From contig CAAGDV010000026.1 of the NCBI GenBank assembly GCA_900768755.1, forward strand, positions 92,886 to 156,885: a DNA stretch of 64,000 nucleotides, in the 5' to 3' direction. This document shows positions 7,980 through 15,799 of the stretch, in pieces; positions within the stretch are counted from its first letter, which is position 1, and each line of letters starts with the position of its first letter. The notes beneath the pieces are model-generated. The model was given only the letters and a program-made list of their open reading frames with translations. It was not told where the DNA came from and did no database searches. Both the position numbers and the translations under genes were made by a program. The DNA comes from Lachnospiraceae bacterium (GTDB taxonomy: Bacteria > Bacillota > Clostridia > Lachnospirales > Lachnospiraceae).

Positions 7980-10634
7980 TTACTGTAATTGAGAAGACAG
8001 CGTATCTTTTGCAACACTTATGGCTTTGTCGATGCCCGATGCATCTTTTCCGCCGGCCTGCGCCATATTGGGGCGTCCGCCACCGCCGCCGCCGACCATC
8101 GGAGCCGCTGCTTTGATGATATTTCCGGCATGAACTCCCTTTGCCACAACATCGTCGGTTGCCGTTGCGATAAGATTGACTTTTCCGTCGGCCTTTGATG
8201 CGATGACAACCACTCCTGAACCGATTTCCGCCTTGAGCTCATCGGAAAGATTTCTTAAGCCGTTCATGTCCACGCCCTCAACCGAAATACCGATAAACTT
8301 CACGCCGCAAACATCAGTAACCTTATCCGTAACATTGCCGAGCGCAGCGTTGGCAGCCTTACTCTTTAATGACTCGTTCTCTGATGACAAAGCTTTAACC
8401 TCAGCCAAAAGCTTGTTGGCTTTATCAACGGCGTTGTCGGGAGTTGCCTTAAGCACCTTGCACAAATCATTATAGCGGTTGGCAATATCCTGATAGTATT
8501 CAAAAACAGCATTGCCCGTAAGCGCTTCTATTCTTCTGACTCCGGCTGCAATTCCTGCCTCGGATACAATCTTGAATGCATTGATTACTCCGGTGTTGCC
8601 TACATGTGTACCGCCGCAGAACTCTTTTGAGAACTCGCCCATGCATACAACCCTGACAACATCTCCGTATTTCTCGCCGAAAAGCGCCTTGGCGCCGAGT
8701 TTTTTGGCCTCATCTATCGGAAGAACCTTTGTCTCAACGGTGATTGACTCTGCAATCTTATCGTTGACAATTTTCTCGACCTTCTGAATCTCTTCAGGTG
8801 TCATTGCGGAAAAATGTGTAAAGTCAAAACGGAGTCTGTCCGGAGCAACCATTGAGCCCGCCTGCTCAACATGTGAGCCGAGCACAACTCTTAACGCCTC
8901 CTGAAGAAGGTGTGTTGCGCTGTGGTTCTTTGCGGTGTCGGCTCTCAAATCCCTGTCAACTTCAAGCGAAACAACATCACCCTTTGAAAACTGACCCTTG
9001 GTGACAACTCCGACATGACCGACCTTGGTTCCCTTGAGCTTGATTGTGTCGATAACCTCAAATTCGGATTCGCCTGCCTTTATAAAGCCCGTATCGCCCT
9101 TCTGTCCACCCATTGTTGCATAAAAAGGTGTCTCGTTAACGATAATTGTTCCGGCCTGACCCTCGGAAAGTGTATCCGTAAGCTCGGTCTCTGTTGTAAG
9201 AACAGTTATCTCCGAACTGTATGTCAGATTGTCATAGCCGACAAAGTTAGTGCCGACGGATGCATCAATTGAATCATAAACGGTTGCATCTGCGCCGATA
9301 TAATTGGTCTCCTTGCGCGCCTTTCTCGCAGTCTCCTTCTGTCTGTTCATGGCTGCCTCAAAGCCTGCCATATCAACCGTAAATCCTCTCTCAAGAAGAA
9401 TTTCGTTAGTGAGGTCTATCGGGAAACCGTAAGTATCGTACAGCTTGAATGCGTCCTCGCCCGAAAGCTCCTTAAGATTCTTTGCTGTAAGGGCATCCTC
9501 CATATCGGAAAGTATCTTAAGACCCTGGTCGATAGTCTTATTAAAATTCTCTTCCTCGGTCGTAAGAACCTTTAAGATAAGCTCCTGTTTCTCGAAAAGC
9601 TCAGGATATCCGTCCTTGCTTGAATCAATTACGGTCTGTGCAAGTTTGGCGAGGAAAAGTCCGTCTATTCCCAATGTTCTTCCGTGTCTTGCGGCGCGGC
9701 GCAAAAGTCTTCTGAACACATAACCGCGACCCTCGTTAGACGGAATTATTCCGTCCGAAGCCATGAATGTAACAGAGCGGATGTGGTCAGTAATAAGCCT
9801 TATTGATACATCCTTTTTCTCGTCTTCATGGTATACGGCACCCGAAAGTCTGCAGATATGGTCACGGATAGCCTTCATTGTGTCAATGTCAAATACGGAA
9901 TCGACATCCTGAACGACAACAGCAAGTCTCTCAAGTCCCATTCCGGTATCAATATTCTTCTGCTTAAGCTCCGTATAATTGTGATGTCCGTCGCTTTCAA
10001 ACTGTGTGAACACGTTATTCCACACTTCCATGAAACGGTCGCAGTCACAGCCGACTTTGCAGTCCGGTCTTCCGCACCCGTACTTTAAGCCGCGGTCATA
10101 ATATATCTCCGAACACGGTCCGCAGGGGCCTGCGCCATGCTCCCAGAAATTGTCACAGTCACCGTTCTCGTCGCGGTAAAATCTTGTAATTCTGTCAGCA
10201 GGAACTCCGACCTCCTCGGTCCATATCCTGAATGCCTCGTCATCATCAGCATATATTGACGGGTAAAGTCTGTCAGGATCCATTCCGATTACTTCGGTCA
10301 GAAACTCCCACGACCAGTTAATTGCCTCATGCTTAAAGTAGTCGCCGAATGAAAAGTTACCGAGCATCTCAAAAAACGTAAGATGTCTTGCCGTCTTACC
10401 GACATTGTCGATATCTCCGGTACGCACGCACTTCTGGCATGTCGTGACTCTCTTTCTCGGCGGAATCTCCTGTCCGGTAAAATACGTCTTAAGCGGAGCC
10501 ATTCCCGCATTAATTAGCAAAAGACTGTTATCATTCTGCGGAACAAGGGAAAAACTCTTCATGCGAAGATGCCCCTTGCTCTCAAAAAACTCAAGATATT
10601 TTCTTCTTAATTCGTTGACACCATATGAATTCAT
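7980..10634 (-). CDS. alaS: Alanyl-tRNA synthetase
   Basis: Charges tRNA-Ala; 884 residues, normal full length. The class II catalytic core opens the protein (YLEFFESKGH, SLLLINAGMAP, RVTTCQKCVRTGD). The editing domain carries the metal-binding HSATHLL and CGGTHVGNTG motifs, and the C-Ala domain ends with the glycine-rich GGGGGGRPNMAQAGG. AGGAGGATAG precedes the ATG. There is no room for a T-box upstream: the start lies 23 bp after a small membrane-protein gene, and both are probably read from the promoter at 10888-10916. Confidence 0.97.
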   Translation of the reverse strand: MNSYGVNELRRKYLEFFESKGHLRMKSFSLVPQNDNSLLLINAGMAPLKTYFTGQEIPPRKRVTTCQKCVRTGDIDNVGKTARHLTFFEMLGNFSFGDYFKHEAINWSWEFLTEVIGMDPDRLYPSIYADDDEAFRIWTEEVGVPADRITRFYRDENGDCDNFWEHGAGPCGPCSEIYYDRGLKYGCGRPDCKVGCDCDRFMEVWNNVFTQFESDGHHNYTELKQKNIDTGMGLERLAVVVQDVDSVFDIDTMKAIRDHICRLSGAVYHEDEKKDVSIRLITDHIRSVTFMASDGIIPSNEGRGYVFRRLLRRAARHGRTLGIDGLFLAKLAQTVIDSSKDGYPELFEKQELILKVLTTEEENFNKTIDQGLKILSDMEDALTAKNLKELSGEDAFKLYDTYGFPIDLTNEILLERGFTVDMAGFEAAMNRQKETARKARKETNYIGADATVYDSIDASVGTNFVGYDNLTYSSEITVLTTETELTDTLSEGQAGTIIVNETPFYATMGGQKGDTGFIKAGESEFEVIDTIKLKGTKVGHVGVVTKGQFSKGDVVSLEVDRDLRADTAKNHSATHLLQEALRVVLGSHVEQAGSMVAPDRLRFDFTHFSAMTPEEIQKVEKIVNDKIAESITVETKVLPIDEAKKLGAKALFGEKYGDVVRVVCMGEFSKEFCGGTHVGNTGVINAFKIVSEAGIAAGVRRIEALTGNAVFEYYQDIANRYNDLCKVLKATPDNAVDKANKLLAEVKALSSENESLKSKAANAALGNVTDKVTDVCGVKFIGISVEGVDMNGLRNLSDELKAEIGSGVVVIASKADGKVNLIATATDDVVAKGVHAGNIIKAAAPMVGGGGGGRPNMAQAGGKDASGIDKAISVAKDTLSSQLQ

Positions 10635-10657
10635 GGCTCTATCCTCCTGTAATGAAC

Positions 10658-10858
10658 CTAATCTTCTTCCTCGGAGACGGCTGCGGTCTCAATAATATCG
10701 GCAGATCCGTCTTTCTTTGCTGCCTTCTTTGCATCGAATTTTTTGCGAAGAAAAGCACCAAGAGCTATAGCTCCGACTATGACTGCCGCCATGATAAAAA
10801 ATCTTACAACATAAAAAATAAGAAAAGCAGTTGATGAATCTATCTTCAAAGAAATCAT
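10658..10858 (-). CDS. Small single-pass membrane protein, unknown function
   Basis: A protein of about 66 residues not recognised as a named family. A hydrophobic span (FLIFYVVRFFIMAAVIVGAIALGAFL) covers roughly residues 12-37, followed by a lysine-rich stretch (KKFDAKKAAKKDG) and an acidic tail ending SEEED. The ATG at 10858 is preferred over one 15 bp upstream because GGAGGA lies seven bases before it and would be inside the coding region otherwise. It has its own promoter and leads into alaS. Confidence 0.6.
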   Translation of the reverse strand: MISLKIDSSTAFLIFYVVRFFIMAAVIVGAIALGAFLRKKFDAKKAAKKDGSADIIETAAVSEEED

Positions 10859-10887
10859 ACCGTCATCCTCCATAACAAATTTAACTT

Positions 10888-10916
10888 ATAGTATCACAAC
10901 AAAAGCCGTTTTTCAA
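10888..10916 (-). promoter_or_regulatory. Promoter of the small membrane protein-alaS unit
   Basis: Minus strand -35 TTGAAA at 10916-10911, 17-bp spacer, -10 TACTAT at 10893-10888 with an upstream TGA that makes an extended -10. The -35 box overlaps the rnhA stop codon. Confidence 0.65.
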
Positions 10917-11389
10917 GTCTCATAAACATCTTCAATCAAATCTTCTCCGTCAGCGGCACCTGTTGCAAGCGCATCGCATCTTTCGTTGAATTCATGCCCG
11001 TCATGCCCCTTCACCCAGACGAAAGTCACATTGTGACCTTCCTTTGCCAGAAGAAGCCTCTTCCATAGGTCAGAGTTGAGCACCGGTTCATTTCTGCCTC
11101 GTTTCCAACCCTTTGCCACCCAGTTGTCAATCCAGTGAAGATTGAAGGCGTCCACCAGATATTTTGAGTCGGAATAAAGCGTTACTTCGCACGGCTGCTT
11201 AAGAGCCTCAAGTCCCGCAATTGCCGCCATAAGCTCCATCCGGTTGTTGGTTGTCTTAACATAACCCTGCGACAACTCTTTCTCATAGATTTTGCCGTCG
11301 GGCATAACACACCTAAGCACCGTGCCGTATCCGCCCGGCCCGTTGGGATTGCCCCTTGCAGCTCCGTCAGTATAAATATCAACCTTCAT
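10913..11389 (-). CDS. rnhA: Ribonuclease HI
   Basis: Cuts the RNA strand of RNA-DNA hybrids. About 158 residues. The catalytic carboxylates are in the expected motifs: IYTDGAARGNPNGPGG (first Asp), NNRMELMAA (Glu), LYSDSKYLVD (second Asp) and the last acidic residue near NERCDALAT. GWKRGRNEPVLN matches the basic substrate-handle region. Two adjacent ATGs (11392 and 11389) overlap the stop of the preceding gene; the second has better spacing from GGGAGG. Confidence 0.95.
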   Translation of the reverse strand: MKVDIYTDGAARGNPNGPGGYGTVLRCVMPDGKIYEKELSQGYVKTTNNRMELMAAIAGLEALKQPCEVTLYSDSKYLVDAFNLHWIDNWVAKGWKRGRNEPVLNSDLWKRLLLAKEGHNVTFVWVKGHDGHEFNERCDALATGAADGEDLIEDVYET

Positions 11390-13074
11390 CATAAAGCCTC
11401 CCACACCCCGGTTCTGACAAATCTGTCCGCATATTCTTTTGCCCGGTCGGTTATGCCGTCCTCATATCCCATGATGGACAAAAGCTTGATTGCATTGCGC
11501 GATGTTGCCCGGCCTTCATGAATAACATACGAAAAATAAATGTTTCCGTCGCGCACCTCTTCGGTAAAATGATAGTTGGCAAAATATTTTTCAAGTATAT
11601 GCGTAAGCTCAATATCATGCGTTGCCGCAAAACAGGTCGCGTTGCTAAGCGACAGTCCTTTAAGAATCTCGGATGAAGCTGCAATTCGCTCAACCGTGTT
11701 GGTGCCTCTTAGCACCTCATCAATGAAGCACAAAACCCTTGCTCCCTGCTTCTTTGCCGCATCGACAATTCTTTTAAGTGATTTAATCTCAACAATATAA
11801 TAACTCTCTCCCGACTCAATGCTGTCCGTCAAAGCCATTGAAGAGTATATGCGGTAAAACGGCGCTTCGTAGCAGTCCGCGGGGCAGGTATAGACAGTCT
11901 GCGCAAGGATTGCGCATATTGCCACCGACTTAAGAAAAGTCGATTTGCCGGAAGCGTTGGAGCCTGTGATAAGGATTGAACGGCAATCCGAAACAGAATT
12001 CGCCTGAGGCTCTTTAATTCTAATATGGTACACATTGGATATCTTAAAATCCGTTCCTACAGAAAACCCGGGCGTGCACATGTACGGCACAAGCTGACGA
12101 AAAGACGCGATGCTTATCATCGCCTCAATATATCCGAGCGTGTCCATCAGTTCGTACACATTATCACGGTTCGCCCCGATATGCCTGAGCATATTATTGA
12201 ATTTGATAAGGTCGATGTGCGTGAAAATTCTGACATATTCAAAGATAATGTCCATAAGCGAGCCGGAATGGTCCCGTCCTGAGGTCACAAAAAAGCTTCC
12301 GCGACTCACTTTTGCAAACGTCCTCACGCAATGGTTCAGCCTGTCGTTGTACTCTGAAAGCTCCGAATCGTTGATACTGCATATTTTTTTTGCGCCCTTT
12401 ACCATTCCCGCAAGGAGCCTTATACATTCAAAATAGCTGTCAATCCTGCTTTTCTGCTTGTAATAGCTGATAATTCCGAAACCGCATGACGCAATGATTA
12501 AAGCAACGCCTAACGGCGCGTCTACAAACAGGGTAAAAAGCAGGGAAAGCACGATACAGACATTAACAAACCAGTGCAGAAAATTGGACGACGGTTTGAT
12601 TTTAAAAAGGTTGTCCATGTAATCCGAAACCGATATTTTGTGTGTGAATCCGATGTCGTAAAAAATCATCATCAAATCGGTGCGAAGCTTCTCATCGCGT
12701 GACATTCTGCCAATCACACGGTTGCGTTCCAAAAGCTCGTCCTCATCGGTAACGGGGGTTCTTAACATCCGGTAGAGATAATCCCTTCCAACACAGGAAT
12801 TGGTATTGTTAATCATTAGAAAAATCTCGTCCATCCCAAGGTCATTCCATGTGATGTCATCGATATAATATCCGTCTTTATCGACCGTATTGCGGAAATA
12901 ATGCGAGATGCTCTCATACTCTTCGTAACTCATCTCCTTATTGACAATCCTGCCAAAGGATTTTTGCAAAATCGCATATCTGTTTTTCTTCGTGTTGTAT
13001 GAAATAATCAGTCCTATGATTATAATTGCGGCCAGAATTGCAGCCGCCAGCAAAACAATCTGATATGGTTCCAT
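11389..13074 (-). CDS. Membrane-anchored MutS-like ATPase
   Basis: A 561-residue protein whose C-terminal half is a MutS domain V ATPase: Walker A GSNASGKST near 371-379, TDSIESGES, Walker B CFIDEVLRGTN near 449 and ATHDIEL. It lacks the mismatch-recognition and connector domains of true MutS. An N-terminal transmembrane helix (about residues 6-26) and a hydrophobic pair around 168-205 suggest membrane anchoring. It is probably one of the MutS-related subfamilies of unknown function, not a mismatch-repair MutS. GGAGG precedes the start. It overlaps the next gene, rnhA, which may hint at nucleic-acid work. Confidence 0.8.
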   Translation of the reverse strand: MEPYQIVLLAAAILAAIIIIGLIISYNTKKNRYAILQKSFGRIVNKEMSYEEYESISHYFRNTVDKDGYYIDDITWNDLGMDEIFLMINNTNSCVGRDYLYRMLRTPVTDEDELLERNRVIGRMSRDEKLRTDLMMIFYDIGFTHKISVSDYMDNLFKIKPSSNFLHWFVNVCIVLSLLFTLFVDAPLGVALIIASCGFGIISYYKQKSRIDSYFECIRLLAGMVKGAKKICSINDSELSEYNDRLNHCVRTFAKVSRGSFFVTSGRDHSGSLMDIIFEYVRIFTHIDLIKFNNMLRHIGANRDNVYELMDTLGYIEAMISIASFRQLVPYMCTPGFSVGTDFKISNVYHIRIKEPQANSVSDCRSILITGSNASGKSTFLKSVAICAILAQTVYTCPADCYEAPFYRIYSSMALTDSIESGESYYIVEIKSLKRIVDAAKKQGARVLCFIDEVLRGTNTVERIAASSEILKGLSLSNATCFAATHDIELTHILEKYFANYHFTEEVRDGNIYFSYVIHEGRATSRNAIKLLSIMGYEDGITDRAKEYADRFVRTGVWEAL

Positions 13075-13152
13075 AATATTCCTCCGTGATTTAGTCAGTA
13101 TAACATATCCGGGTGTGTAATTTCAAGATGACAGGCATCCTGTTTTAACATC

Positions 13153-13189
13153 ACTTATACCCCGGCAGGCAGCCTGTCGGGGTATAAGT
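13153..13189 (-). terminator. Strong hairpin downstream of spoIVA
   Basis: A 37-base near-perfect palindrome: outer stem ACTTATACCCC/GGGGTATAAGT with an inner GGCAGG/CCTGTC stem. It begins a few bases past the spoIVA stop. On the minus strand it is followed by only a weak T-containing stretch, so it could be a terminator or an mRNA 3'-end stabiliser. Confidence 0.6.
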
Positions 13190-13194
13190 AATTA

Positions 13195-14661
13195 CTAAAT
13201 AATCAGGCAGACAAGGCCGCCGCTTGATTCGTTTACCACTTTCTGCATTGTATCCTGAAGTTTTACCTGACTTTCGTCATTAATCATGCGTATTTTGCTC
13301 TTGATTCCGTCCTCAATTAGCTCGCCGATTGACTTTCCGAAAATATTGGTGTCCCACGCGCCCTTATCGGAGGAATTGTCATTGATGTATCTGACCAAAT
13401 CCTTTGCCTGCTCTTCGCTTCCCACAATCGGTGAAATTTCAGTGCCGATATTAACTTTAATCATATGAACGGAAGGGCTCTGAGCCTTAATCTTAACACC
13501 GAATTTGTTGCCGTTTTTGATTATTTCCGGCTCGGACATGACGATTTCGTCACGGTTTGGCATCACAACTCCGTAGCCCTTGCTCATTGATGCCTTGACC
13601 GCGTCGCAGTAGCGCTCATACTCCTTCTTCATCACAGACAGCGATTTTATCATTGATATCAGTTCGTACTCATCGCTTATCTGCTCCCCGCATAGCTTTG
13701 TGAGGTTCTCATAATAATATTTGTCATCAACATTGATATTTATTCGCTGAACTCCGGTCGAAAAATCAAATGCTTCAAATTTTATTTTCGACACATACTG
13801 GGATTCGATTGAAATGTTGGTTGTAATATCCTTTATGTAAGTGATGGAATCAATTATTTTAGCTGCATTTTTGATGATGTCGGTCTTGATTTCGTTATCG
13901 TTCGGAAGCATTTCAACCCATTTCGGAAGGTAAAATTCAATGGACAGTACCGGAAATTCCTTGAGGATTGCGGTCAGGATATTGGCAATGTCGTCCTTGT
14001 TCATGTGCTCGCAGTCCACAGCCATCGCCTCGACCTCGTATTTTTCCTTGATGGACTTTACCGCCATTTCCGCTGTGTTTCCAGCGGGATTGGTTGTATT
14101 TACGACAACTATAAACGGCTTCTTTTGTTTTTTAAGTGCCATGATGGTCTTTTCCTCGGCTTCAAGATAATTCTCGCGTGGAATGCCGCTTATGCTTCCG
14201 TCGGTGGTTATTGCAATACCGATGGTGGAATGGTCCTTTATTACTTTGTTGGTTCCGTACTCAGCAGCCTTTGTAAACGGTATTTCATCGCGAAACCACG
14301 GAGTTTTGACAAGCCGTTCCTTGTCGTCCTCGTATATTCCCTGCGCACCGTTTATCAGAAAACCTACGCAGTCAATAAGCCTGAAAGAGGCTTTTATTCC
14401 GCTTCCGAGATTGAGTGTAACCGCTTCCTTCGGAATAAATTTGGGTTCCGTTGTCATTACCGTTTTGCCGGCAGCGGATTGCGGCATTTCATCAATTATA
14501 CGTTCCTTCTCATTAGGGTTGTCAATTCCGGGGAGCACCATAAGATTAATAAAACCTTTGATAAATGTCGATTTTCCCGTTCTTACGGGGCCCACCACTC
14601 CTATGTATATCTCGCCGTCCGTTCTTGCTTTTATATCTCTGTAGAGGTTAAAGTTTTCCAT
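13195..14661 (-). CDS. spoIVA: Stage IV sporulation protein A (spore coat ATPase)
   Basis: Cytoskeletal ATPase that polymerises on the forespore surface as the base of the coat. The 488-residue length matches the family. Walker A is GPVRTGKS at 24-31, followed by the family features TTEPKFIP, LIDCVGFLI and DHSTIGIAITTDGS, and the short hydrophobic C-terminus ending GLVCLII, which in Bacillus contacts SpoVM on the membrane. GGGAGGGG precedes the ATG. It is divergent from an AraC gene and has a sigma-E-like box upstream, consistent with mother-cell expression. Confidence 0.97.
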   Translation of the reverse strand: MENFNLYRDIKARTDGEIYIGVVGPVRTGKSTFIKGFINLMVLPGIDNPNEKERIIDEMPQSAAGKTVMTTEPKFIPKEAVTLNLGSGIKASFRLIDCVGFLINGAQGIYEDDKERLVKTPWFRDEIPFTKAAEYGTNKVIKDHSTIGIAITTDGSISGIPRENYLEAEEKTIMALKKQKKPFIVVVNTTNPAGNTAEMAVKSIKEKYEVEAMAVDCEHMNKDDIANILTAILKEFPVLSIEFYLPKWVEMLPNDNEIKTDIIKNAAKIIDSITYIKDITTNISIESQYVSKIKFEAFDFSTGVQRININVDDKYYYENLTKLCGEQISDEYELISMIKSLSVMKKEYERYCDAVKASMSKGYGVVMPNRDEIVMSEPEIIKNGNKFGVKIKAQSPSVHMIKVNIGTEISPIVGSEEQAKDLVRYINDNSSDKGAWDTNIFGKSIGELIEDGIKSKIRMINDESQVKLQDTMQKVVNESSGGLVCLII

Positions 14662-14682
14662 ATAAATGCCCCTCCCTGTGAA

Positions 14683-14712
14683 AATATATGCAGATTGCTA
14701 AAACAAAATACT
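14683..14712 (-). promoter_or_regulatory. Sigma-E-type promoter of spoIVA
   Basis: Minus strand -10-like CATATATT at 14690-14683 and AT-rich -35-like AGTATTTT at 14712-14705, spacer 14 bp. Sigma-E in Bacillus uses CATACAnT with a spacer of about this length, and spoIVA is a sigma-E gene there. The region overlaps the divergent AraC promoter. Confidence 0.5.
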
Positions 14713-14723
14713 TGTGATAATAT
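14695..14723 (+). promoter_or_regulatory. Sigma-A promoter of the AraC-family gene
   Basis: -35 TTGCTA at 14695-14700 and -10 TAATAT at 14718-14723, spacer 17 bp. It overlaps the divergent sigma-E-like spoIVA promoter, so the two could exclude each other. Confidence 0.5.
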
Positions 14724-14762
14724 ATGAAATTAAAGATTGCAATATTACAGCCGGAGGTCCAG

Positions 14763-15581
14763 ATGGAGGACAATTTTCCCGTTTCATACAGAAAATACAG
14801 TTCAACAGAAGATAATTATACTTTAAAAAACACATTTTCCGATTATACAAAAATCATCAGGGTCCTTTCGGGCTGGCTTAATGTACGGATTGACTCCAAA
14901 GATTATGAATTAATCCGCGGTGATATGATATACATCAGGGCAAAAGCTCTTCACAGCATAAATCCGTCGGACTGCATATATGAGTGCATTGAATTTGACC
15001 TTTCGGTCATTCTTAAATCTGACTCGGTGACCTATGGATTTATAAGCGGGGTAATCAACAGCGAATACTTAATTGAGCCGATGGCGCTCAATTCAATCCG
15101 ATATAAATTCAACACTCCCGATTTTCTTTATGAAGCAATGTTCCGAAAACCCGGGGGATATGAATTTGATGTAACCGGTGCTTTGTATATTCTTTTCGGC
15201 TGCATATACCGTAACCGGCTTTTCAAAGAGAATCCATCCCTTGCCGCAACAAAGGGTGCAGCCAAATACCGGCTTGCGCTCCGCTACATCGAGAATCATT
15301 ACAACGAAAGCATACTTCTTGATGATATCGCCGCTTTTGTGGACATGAGCCCAAAATATTTCTGCAGATATTTTAAGAACTACGCTTCGGTATCTCCAAT
15401 CACATACCTCAATTCCTACAGAATACAAAAAGCGTGCGCCGACCTTTCGGGAAGCGATTTGCCGGTTGCGGATATAGCTTGTAACCACGGCTTCAACGAT
15501 ACAAGTTATTTTATTAAGATTTTCAAAAAAGAAACCGGGCTGACGCCGGGACAGTACCGTATACATAACAAAAAAGCATAA
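14763..15581 (+). CDS. AraC-family transcriptional regulator with cupin-like sensor domain
   Basis: About 272 residues. The N-terminal 150 residues look like the AraC sugar-sensing cupin fold (SGWLNVRID, LIRGDMIYIRAKALHSI). The C-terminal 100 residues carry the two helix-turn-helix motifs, with IENHYNESILLDDIAAFVDMS, SPKYFCRYFKNY and the signature ADIACNHGFNDTSYFIKIFKK...TGLTPGQYR. The start is the ATG at 14763 because GGAGG lies five bases upstream; an in-frame ATG at 14724 would hide that site. The ligand and targets are unknown; no sugar gene is adjacent. Confidence 0.9.
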   Translation: MEDNFPVSYRKYSSTEDNYTLKNTFSDYTKIIRVLSGWLNVRIDSKDYELIRGDMIYIRAKALHSINPSDCIYECIEFDLSVILKSDSVTYGFISGVINSEYLIEPMALNSIRYKFNTPDFLYEAMFRKPGGYEFDVTGALYILFGCIYRNRLFKENPSLAATKGAAKYRLALRYIENHYNESILLDDIAAFVDMSPKYFCRYFKNYASVSPITYLNSYRIQKACADLSGSDLPVADIACNHGFNDTSYFIKIFKKETGLTPGQYRIHNKKA

Positions 15582-15584
15582 AAA

Positions 15585-15660
15585 AATCAAGGTAAATATA
15601 TGACAACCGTAGAAGGAAAATTTGACAAAGGGAAATGGTCATCATATATATACCTTGATT
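15585..15660. repeat. Inverted repeat flanking the candidate sRNA promoter
   Basis: AATCAAGGTA at 15585-15594, extended by AAATATATGAC to 15604, is mirrored by GTCATC plus ATATATA plus TACCTTGATT at 15638-15660. The two arms are nearly complementary over about 20 bases and are separated by 33 bases that contain the -35 box. The right arm covers the -10 box. This could be a pair of regulator half-sites or an RNA hairpin after the AraC gene. Confidence 0.5.
15622..15650 (+). promoter_or_regulatory. Near-consensus sigma-A promoter with no downstream coding gene
   Basis: Perfect -35 TTGACA at 15622-15627, 17-bp spacer, -10 TATATA at 15645-15650. The next gene to the right is on the opposite strand, so this promoter appears to serve a short non-coding transcript ending at 15789. 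Confidence 0.7.
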
Positions 15661-15790
15661 ATATTACTCCGACACACACGCCGGAACTAAAGATCAATCT
15701 ATCGTCCTCCCGTTAATAGATCTTACTTTTAGCATTTTTATTATATCGCCCATGGTGCATATTCTCACCCCCCTTTTGTGGGGGTTTTTG
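15657..15790 (+). ncRNA. Candidate small RNA between the AraC and LuxR genes
   Basis: A stretch of about 134 bases bounded by a consensus promoter on the left and an intrinsic terminator on the right, with no supported reading frame. It can fold into a small TCCG/CGGA stem (15668-15685), then a stem ATCTAT (15697-15702) with ATAGAT (15716-15721), or the competing AAGATC/GATCTT. In both, the 13-base loop CGTCCTCCCGTTA is exposed. That loop contains CCUCC, able to pair with GGAGG ribosome sites, as in C-rich-loop small RNAs of other Firmicutes. The transcript is inferred, not proven. Confidence 0.45.
15766..15789 (+). terminator. Intrinsic terminator (plus strand)
   Basis: ACCCCC and GGGGGT form a 6-bp GC-rich stem around a loop, followed by a run of T residues at 15785-15789. 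It faces right and ends either the AraC transcript or the candidate small RNA. There is no T-run on the other strand, so it does not obviously end the converging LuxR gene. Confidence 0.8.
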
Positions 15791-15799
15791 TGCAACCTG

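Noticed and set aside
10635..10657. T-box riboswitch upstream of alaS
   Set aside because: Only 23 bp separate alaS from the preceding gene, and the upstream leader is too short for a T-box.
14005..14727. Long plus-strand open frame opposite spoIVA
   Set aside because: It is the antisense of a fully conserved spoIVA gene, has no ribosome site and no recognisable domain.
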